DNA from: Yinghuangia elevatio
GTDB lineage: Bacteria > Actinomycetota > Actinomycetes > Streptomycetales > Streptomycetaceae
Reading direction: 5' to 3'
Length of the DNA: 46,398 nt
Assembly (NCBI RefSeq): GCF_040649515.1
Contig: NZ_JBEZFP010000069.1
Location: 1-46,398 of the forward strand
The notes beneath the pieces were generated by a model, which saw only the letters and a program-made list of their open reading frames with translations, made no database searches and was not told the DNA's origin. Positions within the stretch are counted from its first letter, which is position 1. The number at the start of each line of letters is the position of its first letter. Below, in pieces: positions 8,754 through 16,853 of this stretch. The position numbers and the translations under genes are program-made.

Positions 8754-9173
8754 ATGGCGCAGGAGGGGCCGCGGCGGGCGCCGCAGCGGGGCATACCCGA
8801 CGGCGCGCTGATCGGGGTGCTGGTGCTGCTGGTCGGGGCGACCGCGACCACGTGGCTGTCCACGGGGCTCGCGGGCCTCGTGTCGCATCAGGAGTGGCCG
8901 GACAACGTCCGGTTCTCCCGCTCCGGTACGGCGATCCGCGAACTGACCGCGGAGCCGGGCGATGTGGCCGCCGCGTGGCCGGACACGCCGCCGGAGGCGC
9001 TGCCGCCCGCGTCGACGTTCTGGATCGTGTTCGGCACGATGCTCCTGTTCGTGCTGTTCCTCGCGGGCTTCGCGCTGTGGATATGGCTGCGCCTGACGCT
9101 GCGTCAGGCGGCGCACCGGGACTCCGGGAAGCGCCCGCCGGCAGAGGGCGGGCCACCCGGAAAAGCCTTGTGA
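8754..9173 (+). CDS. Two-helix membrane protein, apparent VirD4 membrane anchor without ATPase
   Basis: 139 aa. Helices at about residues 17-43 (ALIGVLVLLVGATATTWLS and on) and 87-113 (FWIVFGTMLLFVLFLAGFAL) flank an outer loop with the segment SHQEWPDNVRF and AAWPDTPPEALPP. A two-helix hairpin with a ~45-residue outer loop is the N-terminal membrane domain of conjugative coupling proteins (VirD4/TraG), and the WPD-containing loop resembles that of streptomycete members as I recall them. The protein stops just after the second helix, so the RecA-like ATPase domain is absent. SD GGGGAGG lies at 8743-8749. The 113-bp gap to the VirB4 half contains no gene. The role is inferred. Confidence 0.75.
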   Translation: MAQEGPRRAPQRGIPDGALIGVLVLLVGATATTWLSTGLAGLVSHQEWPDNVRFSRSGTAIRELTAEPGDVAAAWPDTPPEALPPASTFWIVFGTMLLFVLFLAGFALWIWLRLTLRQAAHRDSGKRPPAEGGPPGKAL

Positions 9174-9355
9174 CACGCCGAATCCGCGATGAAAGCACAC
9201 CTTCGGGTGAACCGGACCGCTCAACCGGAATCGTCGGTTCTCCGACGGGGAACGCTCTACGTACCGTGGCCGAGTCGGCCGCCGCGTGGCCGTAAGGTCA
9301 CCCGCCGGTCGACTCGACCCACCAACTTCCCCGCGGTGTCCGCGCGTCGCGCGCC

Positions 9356-10018
9356 TCAGCCGTCCGTACGGCCCGTTCCGTCCGGCTGGGTCTCCTCGAT
9401 GCGGGCCAGCATGCGCCGCAGCCCCTCCGCGAGCGCGTCGCGCTGCCTGGTGCCGAGGTCCTGCAGCAGCGCGGCCTCGAAACCCGCCGCCTCGCGGACG
9501 ACCCGCACCCACATGTCCCGGCCGGCGTCGGTCAGCTCGATGATGACGCGCACCCGGTTGTTCTCGTCCCGCGTCCGGGTCACCAGCTCGTCGGTGACCA
9601 TGCGGTCGATGCGGTGCGTCATGGCGGCCGGCGTGAGCCCGAGGCTCCGGGCCAGCTCGCCGGGGCTGAGCCGGTAGGGCGCCCCCACGAGCACGAGCGC
9701 GCGCAGGACCTCCCACTCGGCGTTGGTGATGCCGAGGGCGGTCAGCTGGCGGCTGTACGCGACCGACATGCGCCGGTGCAGCCGGAACAGCGCCGCGACG
9801 ATGATCTCGACCTGCGGGTCGACCTCGGGGAACTCGCGCTGGAAGACCGCAAGGTGGGCTTCGAGGTCGGACTCCGGCAGCACCGGCTCGGACGTTTCCG
9901 GCGGCTCGGACGGTTCGGGCGTCTCGGGGCGCTCGGGCTGCTCGGAGGGCCCCGGCGGCTCCGCGGTCGTCGGCCGGTCCTGGCCCGACTCTGTGTCCGA
10001 CTCCATGGCGTGCAGCAT
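9356..10018 (-). CDS. MarR-family transcriptional regulator
   Basis: 220 aa. The first ~45 residues are an acidic Pro/Glu/Ser-rich extension; from ~50 on is a standard MarR winged-helix domain. The recognition region is LSPGELARSLGLTPAAMTHRIDRMV, and the wing is DENNRVRVIIELTDAGRD. It is divergently placed to an MFS transporter. A 13-bp palindrome and a good promoter lie between the two genes, so it most likely represses the transporter and itself and is released by a small ligand. ATG 10018 and ATG 10006 are both possible starts; neither has a strong SD. Confidence 0.92.
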   Translation of the reverse strand: MLHAMESDTESGQDRPTTAEPPGPSEQPERPETPEPSEPPETSEPVLPESDLEAHLAVFQREFPEVDPQVEIIVAALFRLHRRMSVAYSRQLTALGITNAEWEVLRALVLVGAPYRLSPGELARSLGLTPAAMTHRIDRMVTDELVTRTRDENNRVRVIIELTDAGRDMWVRVVREAAGFEAALLQDLGTRQRDALAEGLRRMLARIEETQPDGTGRTDG

Positions 10019-10039
10019 ACCCGCACCGGCTTAAGTCGT

Positions 10040-10068
10040 TAGACAGAAACACTTCAGGTACGTATAGT
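10040..10068 (+). promoter_or_regulatory. Sigma-70 type promoter for the MFS gene
   Basis: TAGACA (10040-10045, 5/6 to TTGACA), a 17-bp spacer, and TATAGT (10063-10068, 5/6 to TATAAT), in the most AT-rich stretch of the divergent region. The predicted transcription start near 10075 falls at the left edge of the palindromic operator. Confidence 0.7.
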
Positions 10069-10087
10069 TTAGTTCTGAAGTCTTCAG
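10051..10087. promoter_or_regulatory. Candidate MarR operator
   Basis: A perfect palindrome CTGAAG-T-CTTCAG occupies 10075-10087, and a further half-site ACTTCAG is at 10051-10057 (with CTGAAGT at 10075-10081 it forms a second, wider inverted repeat). The sites overlap the promoter and predicted start of the MFS gene, as expected for MarR repression. Which protein binds is inferred from the divergent MarR gene. Confidence 0.65.
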
Positions 10088-10241
10088 ACTCAAGTTCCGA
10101 CCACCCCCAAGAGCCGTCGCCCCGCCCTTCCGGCCGGTGCGGCGGTTTTCGTCGGGTTGCGCCCGGACGCGCGTCTGCGGGACTTCCCCGAGCGGGTCCG
10201 GAACGGCCGTACCCGCGCACACGACAGTCAGGAGGTGTGTG

Positions 10242-11657
10242 GTGGCGACCAACACGGCACTCCGTCGGATCCAGCTGGGGAACGCGCTCAGTGCGTTCGG
10301 CAGCGGGTTCACCGTTCCTTTCCTCTTCGTCTACGTGACGCGGGTGCGCGACATGACCGCCGGTCAGGCCGGGCTCATGTTCAGCGTCCTCGCGGTTGCC
10401 GCCCTCGTCGCCCTGCCGTTCGTCGGTCCGGCGATCGACCGGCGCGGACCGCGCCCGGTCGCGGTCGCCGGGGCCGTCGTGGCCGGCGCCGGCTCCCTGA
10501 CGCTCGGGCTCGCGACCGACGCGACGACGGTCATGCTCGGCGCCGCCCTGCTCGGGGCCGGCATCGCGGCGATCCAGCCCGCGCTCGCGACGATGATCGT
10601 GCGCTGCACCACCGCGATGACGCGCGCCCGCGCGTTCGCGCTGCAGTTCACCTTCAACAACCTGGGCCTGGGCATCGGCGGTCTGATCGGCGGCCTCATC
10701 GTCGATCCGTCGCGCCCGGCGAGCTTCACCGTGCTGTTCGCGATGGAGACCGCGATGTTCCTGGTGCTCGGTGCCGTGGTCGGCACCGCTCGGGTGCCCG
10801 CGGCCCCGAAGTTCGAGGGCGCGCACGCGGCCGCCGGGTCCGGCGCGGGCTGGCGGCACCTGCTGCGCAACAAGGCGATGGTCCGCCTGTGCGTGGTCAG
10901 CGCGCTGATCTTCTTCACGTGCTACGGGCAGTTCGAATCCGGCCTGGCCGCGTTCGCGACCGAGGTCAGCCACATCTCGCCGAGCATGCTCGGCGTGGCG
11001 CTGGCCGCCAACACCGCGGTCATCGTGCTGGGCCAGCTCACCGTCCTGAAGATCACCTCGCGGCGCCGCCGCAGCACGGTGATCGCGGCGACCGGCCTGG
11101 TGTGGCTGGTCGCCTGGATGGTCACGGCGGTGTCCGGCCTGGTGCACAGCAACGCGGTGCTCGCGGCGGTCACCATCATCACGACGTACGCGCTGCTCGG
11201 TGTCGGCGAGAGCCTGCTCGCGCCGACCCTCGGCCCGATGGTCGCCGACCTCGCGCCGGCGCACCTGCTCGGGCAGTACAACGCGGCGCAGTCGCTGGTG
11301 AAGCAGCTGGCGATGGCGGCCGGCCCGGCGTTCGCGGGGCTGATGGTCGGCTCGGGGGCCTACGGGCCGTACGTGGCTTCGCTGATGGTCTGCTCGCTGC
11401 TCGTCACGGTCCTCGGCGTCCGGATGGGCGGCAAGCTCAGCTCGGTGCAGAACGGCGTGCTGGTCGCGTCGTCGGTGCCGGTCGAGATCCCGGTGAATAC
11501 CGGGCCCGAAGCGGCCTCGCCGCCCACAGTGCAGGCCCCGGTGCAGGTCCCGGACCAGGCCCCGGATCAGGCACCGGTGCGGCGCCCGGCGGAGTCCCCG
11601 GCCGAACCGGCCGAGGTGCCGGCCCGCGCCGCGGCCCCCGTCCCGGCCGCGGTCTGA
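10242..11657 (+). CDS. MFS transporter, 12-helix, probable drug or metabolite exporter
   Basis: 471 aa, polytopic inner-membrane protein with about 12 hydrophobic segments. The loop 2-3 region (GPAIDRRGPRPVAVAGA) resembles the MFS signature between helices 2 and 3. The final ~50 residues are a Pro/Ala/Val-rich cytoplasmic tail with repeats of the type QAPVQVPDQAPDQAP. GTG 10242 is chosen because AGGAGG (10230-10235) lies 6 nt upstream; GTG 10239 is an alternative. Proton-driven efflux is the family's usual role; control by the divergent MarR regulator suggests an inducible exporter. The substrate cannot be told. Confidence 0.9.
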   Translation: MATNTALRRIQLGNALSAFGSGFTVPFLFVYVTRVRDMTAGQAGLMFSVLAVAALVALPFVGPAIDRRGPRPVAVAGAVVAGAGSLTLGLATDATTVMLGAALLGAGIAAIQPALATMIVRCTTAMTRARAFALQFTFNNLGLGIGGLIGGLIVDPSRPASFTVLFAMETAMFLVLGAVVGTARVPAAPKFEGAHAAAGSGAGWRHLLRNKAMVRLCVVSALIFFTCYGQFESGLAAFATEVSHISPSMLGVALAANTAVIVLGQLTVLKITSRRRRSTVIAATGLVWLVAWMVTAVSGLVHSNAVLAAVTIITTYALLGVGESLLAPTLGPMVADLAPAHLLGQYNAAQSLVKQLAMAAGPAFAGLMVGSGAYGPYVASLMVCSLLVTVLGVRMGGKLSSVQNGVLVASSVPVEIPVNTGPEAASPPTVQAPVQVPDQAPDQAPVRRPAESPAEPAEVPARAAAPVPAAV

Positions 11658-11662
11658 TCCCC

Positions 11663-11696
11663 GAGGCGGCGGGAGGCGCAGGCCTCCCGCCGCCTC
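11663..11696. terminator. Bidirectional terminator hairpin between convergent genes
   Basis: Perfect 15-bp stem (11663-11677 with 11682-11696) and 4-nt loop GCAG. It starts 5 bp after the MFS stop and its right arm overlaps the stop codon of the convergent phosphatase gene, so one hairpin serves both. No T tract. Confidence 0.8.
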
Positions 11697-13311
11697 ACAG
11701 CAGGAACTCGCACCACACCGTCTTGCCGGTGGCGGTCAGCCGCGACCCCCAGGAGCTGGCGATGGTCGCCACGATCGCGACACCGCGCCCGTTCTCGTCG
11801 TCGGCCGCCGCCCGGCGCCGGCGCGGCACGTGGTCGTCCGCGTCCGACACCTCGACGATCAGCCGCCGGTCGGTGCGGCGCAGCCGCAGCCGCATCGGCG
11901 CCGCCCCGTGGGTCAGCGCGTTGGCGACGAACTCGCTGACCGCGAGCACCCCGGACTCCCGCAGCTCCTCGCCGACCTGCCAACTGGCCAGCACCCCCGA
12001 CGTGAACGCCCGGGCCCGGGCCGCGACTTCGTGCCCGCCCAGGAGGTCGAGCGACGCCGTGCGGAACAGGGTCGCCTCGCGTCCCTCGTGCTTGGGCAGT
12101 TGCAGCACCAGCACGGCCACGTCGTCGTCGTGCTCGACCGGCAGGCGCATGTGCTCCACCAGGCGGTCGCGCACCGCCTCCGGCGAACCGGTCGCCACGT
12201 CCAGCGCGCCCGCGAGGTCGTCGATCCCCCGGTCGATGTCCTCGCCCCGGCGTTCGACGAGGCCGTCCGTGTAGAAGACCACCGTCGAACCCGGCTCCAG
12301 CGGGACGCTGCCCGAGGTGTGCGGCCAACTCCCCCCGGTGCCCAGCGGCGGCCCCAGCGCGTCGTCCAGCCGGTGCACGCGTCCTTCGGGGTCGCGCACG
12401 AGTGGCGGCAGGTGGCCCGCGGTGGAGTAGGTGAGCACCCCTTCGCTGGGGTCGTGCACGGCGTAGACGCAGGTCGCGATCTGCGTCGCGTCGATCTCCA
12501 TCGCGAGGCCGTCGAGGAGTTGCAGCACCTCGTGCGGCGGCAGGTCGAGGCGCGCGTACGCCCGTACCGCGGTCCGCAGTTGCCCCATGACCGCGGCCGC
12601 GCGCACGCCGCGGCCCATGACGTCGCCGATCACGAGCGCGGTACGCCCGGCGCCGAGGGTGATGACGTCGTACCAGTCCCCGCCGACCGCCGCGTCCGCG
12701 CCGCCGGGCAGGTAGCGCACCGCGACGCGCAGGTCGTCCGGGTTCTCCAGGCGCTGCGGCAGCAAGCTGCGTTGCAGCGTGACCGCCGCCTGCCGGTGCC
12801 GCCGCTCGCTCTCCCGCAGCCGGTCGGTGGCCTGCACCTGGTCGGTCACGTCGACGGCGAAGACCAGGACGCCGCGTACCGACCGGCCGCCGCTCTGGGT
12901 GCCCTCCGCGCGCACCGGGGTGCAGACGAACGTGTAGTAGCCGTGCCGCCGCTCGCTCTCCGGCATGCCGGGGTAGGCGGCGGCGTGGTGGTCCACGCGC
13001 CGGGCCCGGACGGTGCGCCCGCGTCCCGTCCGGTAGACCTGGTCCATGAGCGCCAGCAGCCCGTGGTCGGCGAGTTCGGGGAGGATGTCGCGCGCGGGGA
13101 GGCCGATCCGGCGGGGCCCGAAGACCTCCCGGTAGGCCTCGTTGACGTACGCGAGTTCGTGTGCGGGCCCCCGGGTGACCGCGATGAGCGCGGGCGCGTG
13201 CGCCAGCACCTCCCGCAGCGAGAAGGTGTCGATGCGGTCCTGCATCCGTGCCGCGGGCACGGATCGCCGCCGGTCACCGGACAGTCGGGCGCCCCACCGA
13301 GTGATGTTCAA
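11695..13311 (-). CDS. PAS-SpoIIE phosphatase-HATPase regulator (PP2C plus anti-sigma kinase-like domain)
   Basis: 538 aa. Residues ~35-160 are a PAS sensor (FSLREVLAHAPALIAVTRG ... ELAYVNEAYREVFG). A short helix follows, then a SpoIIE/PP2C phosphatase (~190-395) with metal-site motifs GGDWYDVI and VIGDVMGRG and a later FYTDGLVERR. The C-terminal ~120 residues are an RsbW-like HATPase with the N-box SEFVANALTHGA and the G1-box segment DDENGRGVAIV. Proteins of this build dephosphorylate anti-anti-sigma factors and can phosphorylate or bind them, controlling stress or development sigma factors in streptomycetes. TTG 13311 has AGGA (13321-13324) upstream; ATG 13245 is an alternative. The partner is not in the window. 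Confidence 0.9.
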   Translation of the reverse strand: MNITRWGARLSGDRRRSVPAARMQDRIDTFSLREVLAHAPALIAVTRGPAHELAYVNEAYREVFGPRRIGLPARDILPELADHGLLALMDQVYRTGRGRTVRARRVDHHAAAYPGMPESERRHGYYTFVCTPVRAEGTQSGGRSVRGVLVFAVDVTDQVQATDRLRESERRHRQAAVTLQRSLLPQRLENPDDLRVAVRYLPGGADAAVGGDWYDVITLGAGRTALVIGDVMGRGVRAAAVMGQLRTAVRAYARLDLPPHEVLQLLDGLAMEIDATQIATCVYAVHDPSEGVLTYSTAGHLPPLVRDPEGRVHRLDDALGPPLGTGGSWPHTSGSVPLEPGSTVVFYTDGLVERRGEDIDRGIDDLAGALDVATGSPEAVRDRLVEHMRLPVEHDDDVAVLVLQLPKHEGREATLFRTASLDLLGGHEVAARARAFTSGVLASWQVGEELRESGVLAVSEFVANALTHGAAPMRLRLRRTDRRLIVEVSDADDHVPRRRRAAADDENGRGVAIVATIASSWGSRLTATGKTVWCEFLL

Positions 13312-13744
13312 CCGCCTGCTTCCTGATGGATGAGTTATTCACACTATGTGCCGTGAGGTTTACCTCAAGTGACATCACCAGTGTGGGCGAAACTCGGCCA
13401 CAGGGGAATCGCGACGCCGCGCCCGACCCCCCGTTCGGGGGACTCTCCGGAGCGGTGCCCGCATTGTCGGCGGTGGCCGGAGTGCCGCTGCGTATCCGGT
13501 GCGTGACCCCGGTCACACGGCGCCCGCGCGGCTCCAAGGCCCGACGGGTGCATGTCGACGCAGTGTCGCGCGGGGACCCCGAGAGCATGGCATCGCTGAC
13601 TCAGCGTCAACACCACACGGTTCCTCCACAACCGTTACGTCGGATTCCGCTTCTGGGCCGAGATGAGGTCGGGTACGCTCGGCGAACTGGCAATGACTGA
13701 GCGGTCCGGGCTGGGACACGAACACTTGCCTTCGGGGGAAGCAA
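13312..13744. other. 433-bp divergent intergenic region with small palindrome
   Basis: No convincing gene; an open frame at 13326-13700 lacks any domain or good SD. The left end is AT-rich and holds TGAGG-TTTA-CCTCA (13354-13367). On the minus strand TTGAGG overlapping that palindrome and TAGTGT 16 bp further could be the promoter of the SpoIIE-type gene. The right end carries the SD GGGGGAAG of the TetR gene. Confidence 0.5.
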
Positions 13745-14533
13745 ATGGGCGCTTCGCGTACATATACCAACGATCTGGCACGGGATCGGGACACCGCGGG
13801 GAGGTCGGCGGGAGCTCACGCCGCCGTGATCCCCTCGGCCCGACGGCCGCAGCGCGGGCGCACCGCGATCGCCGCGCCGCCGGGCACCGCCGATCCGGAA
13901 TCCACCACACAGTTGCGCACCGACGCGCGCCGCAACCTCGAACAGGTGCTGCGCGCCGCGCGCGAGGTGTTCGGCGAGCTGGGCTACGACGCGCCGATGG
14001 AGGAGATAGCCCGCCGTGCGGGCGTCGGCGTCGGCACCATCTACCGGCGGTTCTCCGGCAAGGAGTCGCTGGTCCAGCGCATCATGATCACCGAGACCGC
14101 GCGGCTGACCGGCGAGGCCGTGGCCGCACTGGCCGAGGAGCCGGACGCGTGGGCCGCCCTCAACCGCTACCTGCGGCGCGCGGTCGCCTCCGGGGCGGGG
14201 CGGCTCTTCCCGGCGCTCAGCGGGCGGGTCCCGGTGACCGAAGAGATGCGCGACGGCCGTACGGCGCTGAACGAGGCGGTCTGCCTCCTGGTCGACCGGG
14301 CGAAGGACGAGGGCTACCTGCGCGACGACGTGTCGGACGCCGACATCTCGCTCCTGCTGTCGTGCCTCCTGCCGCCGCCCGGGCTGCCCAAGGCGCAGCG
14401 GCTCACGGTCGCCGCCCGCTACCTGGAGGTCGTCCTGGACGGCCTGCGCGCGGACCGGCCGTCACCGCTGCCGGGCAGGCCCTTCACCCAGGACGAGCTC
14501 GACACCTTGTTCCTGCGCGGCGGTCCGCGCTGA
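13745..14533 (+). CDS. TetR-family transcriptional regulator
   Basis: 262 aa. The first ~55 residues are a disordered Arg/Ala extension; the HTH lies at ~60-105 (AAREVFGELGYDAPMEEIARRAGVGVGTIYRRFSGKESLVQRI), typical of TetR proteins related to those with an SBD-type C-terminal domain. The ligand domain follows to the end. ATG 13745 has GGGGGAAG (13733 onwards) upstream. No obvious target is adjacent; it could control itself or the SpoIIE-type gene across the 433-bp divergent region. Confidence 0.9.
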   Translation: MGASRTYTNDLARDRDTAGRSAGAHAAVIPSARRPQRGRTAIAAPPGTADPESTTQLRTDARRNLEQVLRAAREVFGELGYDAPMEEIARRAGVGVGTIYRRFSGKESLVQRIMITETARLTGEAVAALAEEPDAWAALNRYLRRAVASGAGRLFPALSGRVPVTEEMRDGRTALNEAVCLLVDRAKDEGYLRDDVSDADISLLLSCLLPPPGLPKAQRLTVAARYLEVVLDGLRADRPSPLPGRPFTQDELDTLFLRGGPR

Positions 14534-14875
14534 CGCTACGCCGGCCGCGCCCCGTCTTACGGCGCACCGGCCGGGACCCGGCCCCGCCTCGCGCGGCCCG
14601 GCCCGGCAACCGGGCCGCGGCGTACCACTCCGGGACCCCACGGAACACCTCCTGAAACTCCTGGCACTTCGGAAGACTCGGAAAACCTCAGAACACTCCT
14701 GTACCAGCCCGACCTGAGCCGATCCGCACCGACCAGTCGCGCCGGAATTGCACGCCCGGACAGCCGGGTTAGAGGCCGCGCCCACCGCCTTCCGCAGGCG
14801 GTGGGCGCGGCCCCGACTTAGCATCGTCGGCATGGAGTCCGTACCCGGGAAGCCCCACGCAGAGCGGCCTTCCGC
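14534..14875 (+). other. 342-bp intergenic region, no gene seen
   Basis: Low-complexity GC-rich sequence downstream of the TetR gene, with one strong hairpin at 14774-14812 described separately. An ATG at 14833 is out of frame with the LysR gene. Nothing else recognised. Confidence 0.6.
14774..14812 (+). terminator. Strong hairpin upstream of the LysR gene
   Basis: Perfect 16-bp stem (14774-14789 with 14797-14812), 7-nt loop TTCCGCA, no T tract, which is common for streptomycete terminators. It ends 63 bp before the LysR start, so it most likely ends read-through from the TetR gene. Confidence 0.7.
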
Positions 14876-15817
14876 ATGAACTTCACCCTGGTCCAACTGC
14901 GCTACTTCGTGGCCGCCGCGAGGCACCGCAGCATGACCGGGGCCTCCCGCGAACTGATGGTGTCGCAGTCCGCCATCTCGGCCGCGATCGCGCACCTGGA
15001 GCGGGAGTTCGGCGTACAACTGCTGGTGCGCCACCACGCGAAGGGGCTGTCCCTGACCACGTCGGGGGAACGGTTCCTGGCGGAGGCCCGCGGGCTGCTC
15101 GGGCACGCCGACGAGATGGCCGCCAGCGCCAAGGCCTTCGGCGGGGCCCTGCGCGGGGTGCTGACGCTCGGCTGCGCCGACACCGTCGCGCCGTTCTACC
15201 TGCCTCCGCTGCTCGCCGAGTTCGCCGAGCGCCATCCCGAGGTCGAGGTGCACATGACCGAGGGCGAGGACGACGGCCTGCGCGAGACCCTTCTCGAGGG
15301 CGGCTGCGAACTCGCGCTGATGTACGACCTCGGCAACAACGTCAACGGCAACGGGGGCGGCGAGTCGCTGGACGGCGAACTGCTCGCCCGCATACCCCCG
15401 CACGTCATCGTGCCTCCGGGCCATCCGCTGGCCGGCGAGAAGGCGGTGTCGCTGCGCGCGTTCACCGGCGAGCCCATGGTCCTGCTCGACCTGCCGCACA
15501 ACCGCGACTACTTCGCGGTCCTGGCCCGCCGGGCCGGGATCAGCCCCCGTGTGCGCTTCCGCAGCCGCAGCCCCGAACTGGTGCGCGCGCTCGTCGCCGC
15601 CGGGCAGGGCTTCGCGATCCTCAACCAGCGCCCGGCCACCGACACCACGTACGACGGCGGCCGTGTGGTCGCCCTGGAGCTCACCGACGACCTGCCGCCG
15701 CTGCCGCTGATCCTCGCGCAGGCGCGCGGAATCCGGCCGACCCGCCGGGCCGCCGCCTTCGCCGCGGTGTGCCGGGACTGGTTCGTACGCGGCCGACGCC
15801 CGCTGAGAGTGACGTAG
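14876..15817 (+). CDS. LysR-family transcriptional regulator
   Basis: 313 aa. N-terminal winged HTH at ~1-60 (FTLVQLRYFVAAARHRSMTGASRELMVSQSAISAAIAHLER), then the usual linker helix and a two-lobed periplasmic-binding-like co-inducer domain from ~90. Length is normal for the family. No divergent gene is present: the upstream gene runs in the same direction and the next gene begins within ~60 bp, so the target is not obvious. The SD is weak. Confidence 0.92.
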   Translation: MNFTLVQLRYFVAAARHRSMTGASRELMVSQSAISAAIAHLEREFGVQLLVRHHAKGLSLTTSGERFLAEARGLLGHADEMAASAKAFGGALRGVLTLGCADTVAPFYLPPLLAEFAERHPEVEVHMTEGEDDGLRETLLEGGCELALMYDLGNNVNGNGGGESLDGELLARIPPHVIVPPGHPLAGEKAVSLRAFTGEPMVLLDLPHNRDYFAVLARRAGISPRVRFRSRSPELVRALVAAGQGFAILNQRPATDTTYDGGRVVALELTDDLPPLPLILAQARGIRPTRRAAAFAAVCRDWFVRGRRPLRVT

Positions 15818-15878
15818 ATCACATCAAGTCACCGCGATGTCCGCGTCACGATTCCCGGTCGACCCACTCTCCATGGGT

Positions 15879-16667
15879 ATGACGAACCCTCAGAACGCCC
15901 GCCGCGAGAACCCCTACGTCTCCGCCGACGAGCCGCTGTCCGCGACCGACCGGCACCTGGCATGGCTGCTTGCCGAGTGGCGCCGCCGCAGTTACGCGGC
16001 GGGTTGGCCGGGACACGCCGTGTGGCTGACCCCCGGCGCCGAGGCGGCCGTGGCGGCGTTCTTCCAACCCGGCAGGATCCGCGGCGCGTGCGAGCTGCTG
16101 GCCCGCGACCGGGCCGACGCGGACATCCCCCTGCTGACCGCGCTGTCCGACCTGGACCTGCTCTTCCTGACCGCGGTGGGCCGCGGCGCGTCCGACTCGG
16201 TGGTGTCCGGGTACGCGGCCGCCCGGCACGCCCGCAGCCCTGTCGTCGAGGGCTACGACCCGGTGTCCGAACTGCCGACCGAGGTCCTGCTGCGGCGGCA
16301 TCTGATGCGGATCGCGGCCGACACCTCGCTGACGCCGCACGAGCGCCCGGCCGTGGTCGCGGTCGAGCCGCAGATCGGCGCGTACCCCCTGCATGAGCGG
16401 CTGCGCCTGACGCTGCTGGTCGCGCAGCACGTCATGGAGATCTTCGGCGCGCCCGCGCACCTCCTCGGCGACGGGCGGCTCGCGGTGGCCACGACGCGCC
16501 ACGACGTGCTGCCCTCGCTCCTCCAGCTGGCCGAGCTGGCGCCCTACGACCCGGTGCTGGCCGCGACGGGCAGGAGCGCGCTGCCCACCCTGCGCCCCTC
16601 GGTGGTCCGCGTCGAGCCGCTGCCGACCGAGGGCACCGGCCGCCGGGGCGGGCTGTGGGTGGCGTGA
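15879..16667 (+). CDS. Protein with a degenerate GGDEF-like domain
   Basis: 262 aa from ATG 15879; in-frame ATGs at 15837 and 15873 are alternatives and none has an SD. The N-terminal ~110 residues are helical (NARRENPYVSADEPL then LAWLLAEWRRRSY). From residue ~127 the segment YDPVSELPTEVLLRRHLMRI resembles the opening helix of GGDEF domains (DxLTGLPNRxxL). The later GDGRLAVATTRHD sits where R-x-GGDEF-x-V would be, with neither the catalytic GGDEF nor the upstream metal Asp conserved. It therefore looks like a non-catalytic relative; this is a by-eye alignment. It follows the LysR gene closely. Confidence 0.7.
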   Translation: MTNPQNARRENPYVSADEPLSATDRHLAWLLAEWRRRSYAAGWPGHAVWLTPGAEAAVAAFFQPGRIRGACELLARDRADADIPLLTALSDLDLLFLTAVGRGASDSVVSGYAAARHARSPVVEGYDPVSELPTEVLLRRHLMRIAADTSLTPHERPAVVAVEPQIGAYPLHERLRLTLLVAQHVMEIFGAPAHLLGDGRLAVATTRHDVLPSLLQLAELAPYDPVLAATGRSALPTLRPSVVRVEPLPTEGTGRRGGLWVA

Positions 16668-16709
16668 TCCCGTCGGCCCCGGCCGTGCTCCCGGCATGAT
16701 CATGTTCGT

Positions 16710-16838
16710 GTGAACGACCCGTCCGACGAGCGGGGTCCGGCGCGCCGGACCCCCGCCCGAAGCGCGTCGCCCGACGGGGAACTGGCGGTCCGCACGCGCG
16801 TCGGCGACCGGCAGGCGTACGCGCCGCTGTGCCGGTGA
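16710..16838 (+). pseudogene. Remnant of a sigma-70-family (ECF) sigma factor N-terminus
   Basis: A 42-codon frame from GTG 16710 to TGA 16836-16838. Its last 20 residues (GELAVRTRVGDRQAYAPLCR) match the first helix of ECF sigma region 2 as usually seen (DAELVARARAGDRDAFAALYRR type). The frame then stops, and no continuation of region 2 or region 4 is found in any frame before the universal stress gene at 16854. It is best read as a decayed gene end; a chance match cannot be excluded given its length. Confidence 0.45.
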
Positions 16839-16853
16839 AGCCCGGCGGCGCGA

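Noticed and set aside
8556..11264. 902-codon minus frame across the end of the secretion locus, MarR and MFS genes
   Set aside because: Low-complexity Arg-rich shadow that overlaps three well supported genes.
13326..13700. 124-codon plus frame in the SpoIIE-TetR intergenic region
   Set aside because: No SD, no recognisable domain, overlaps a probable promoter and small palindrome.
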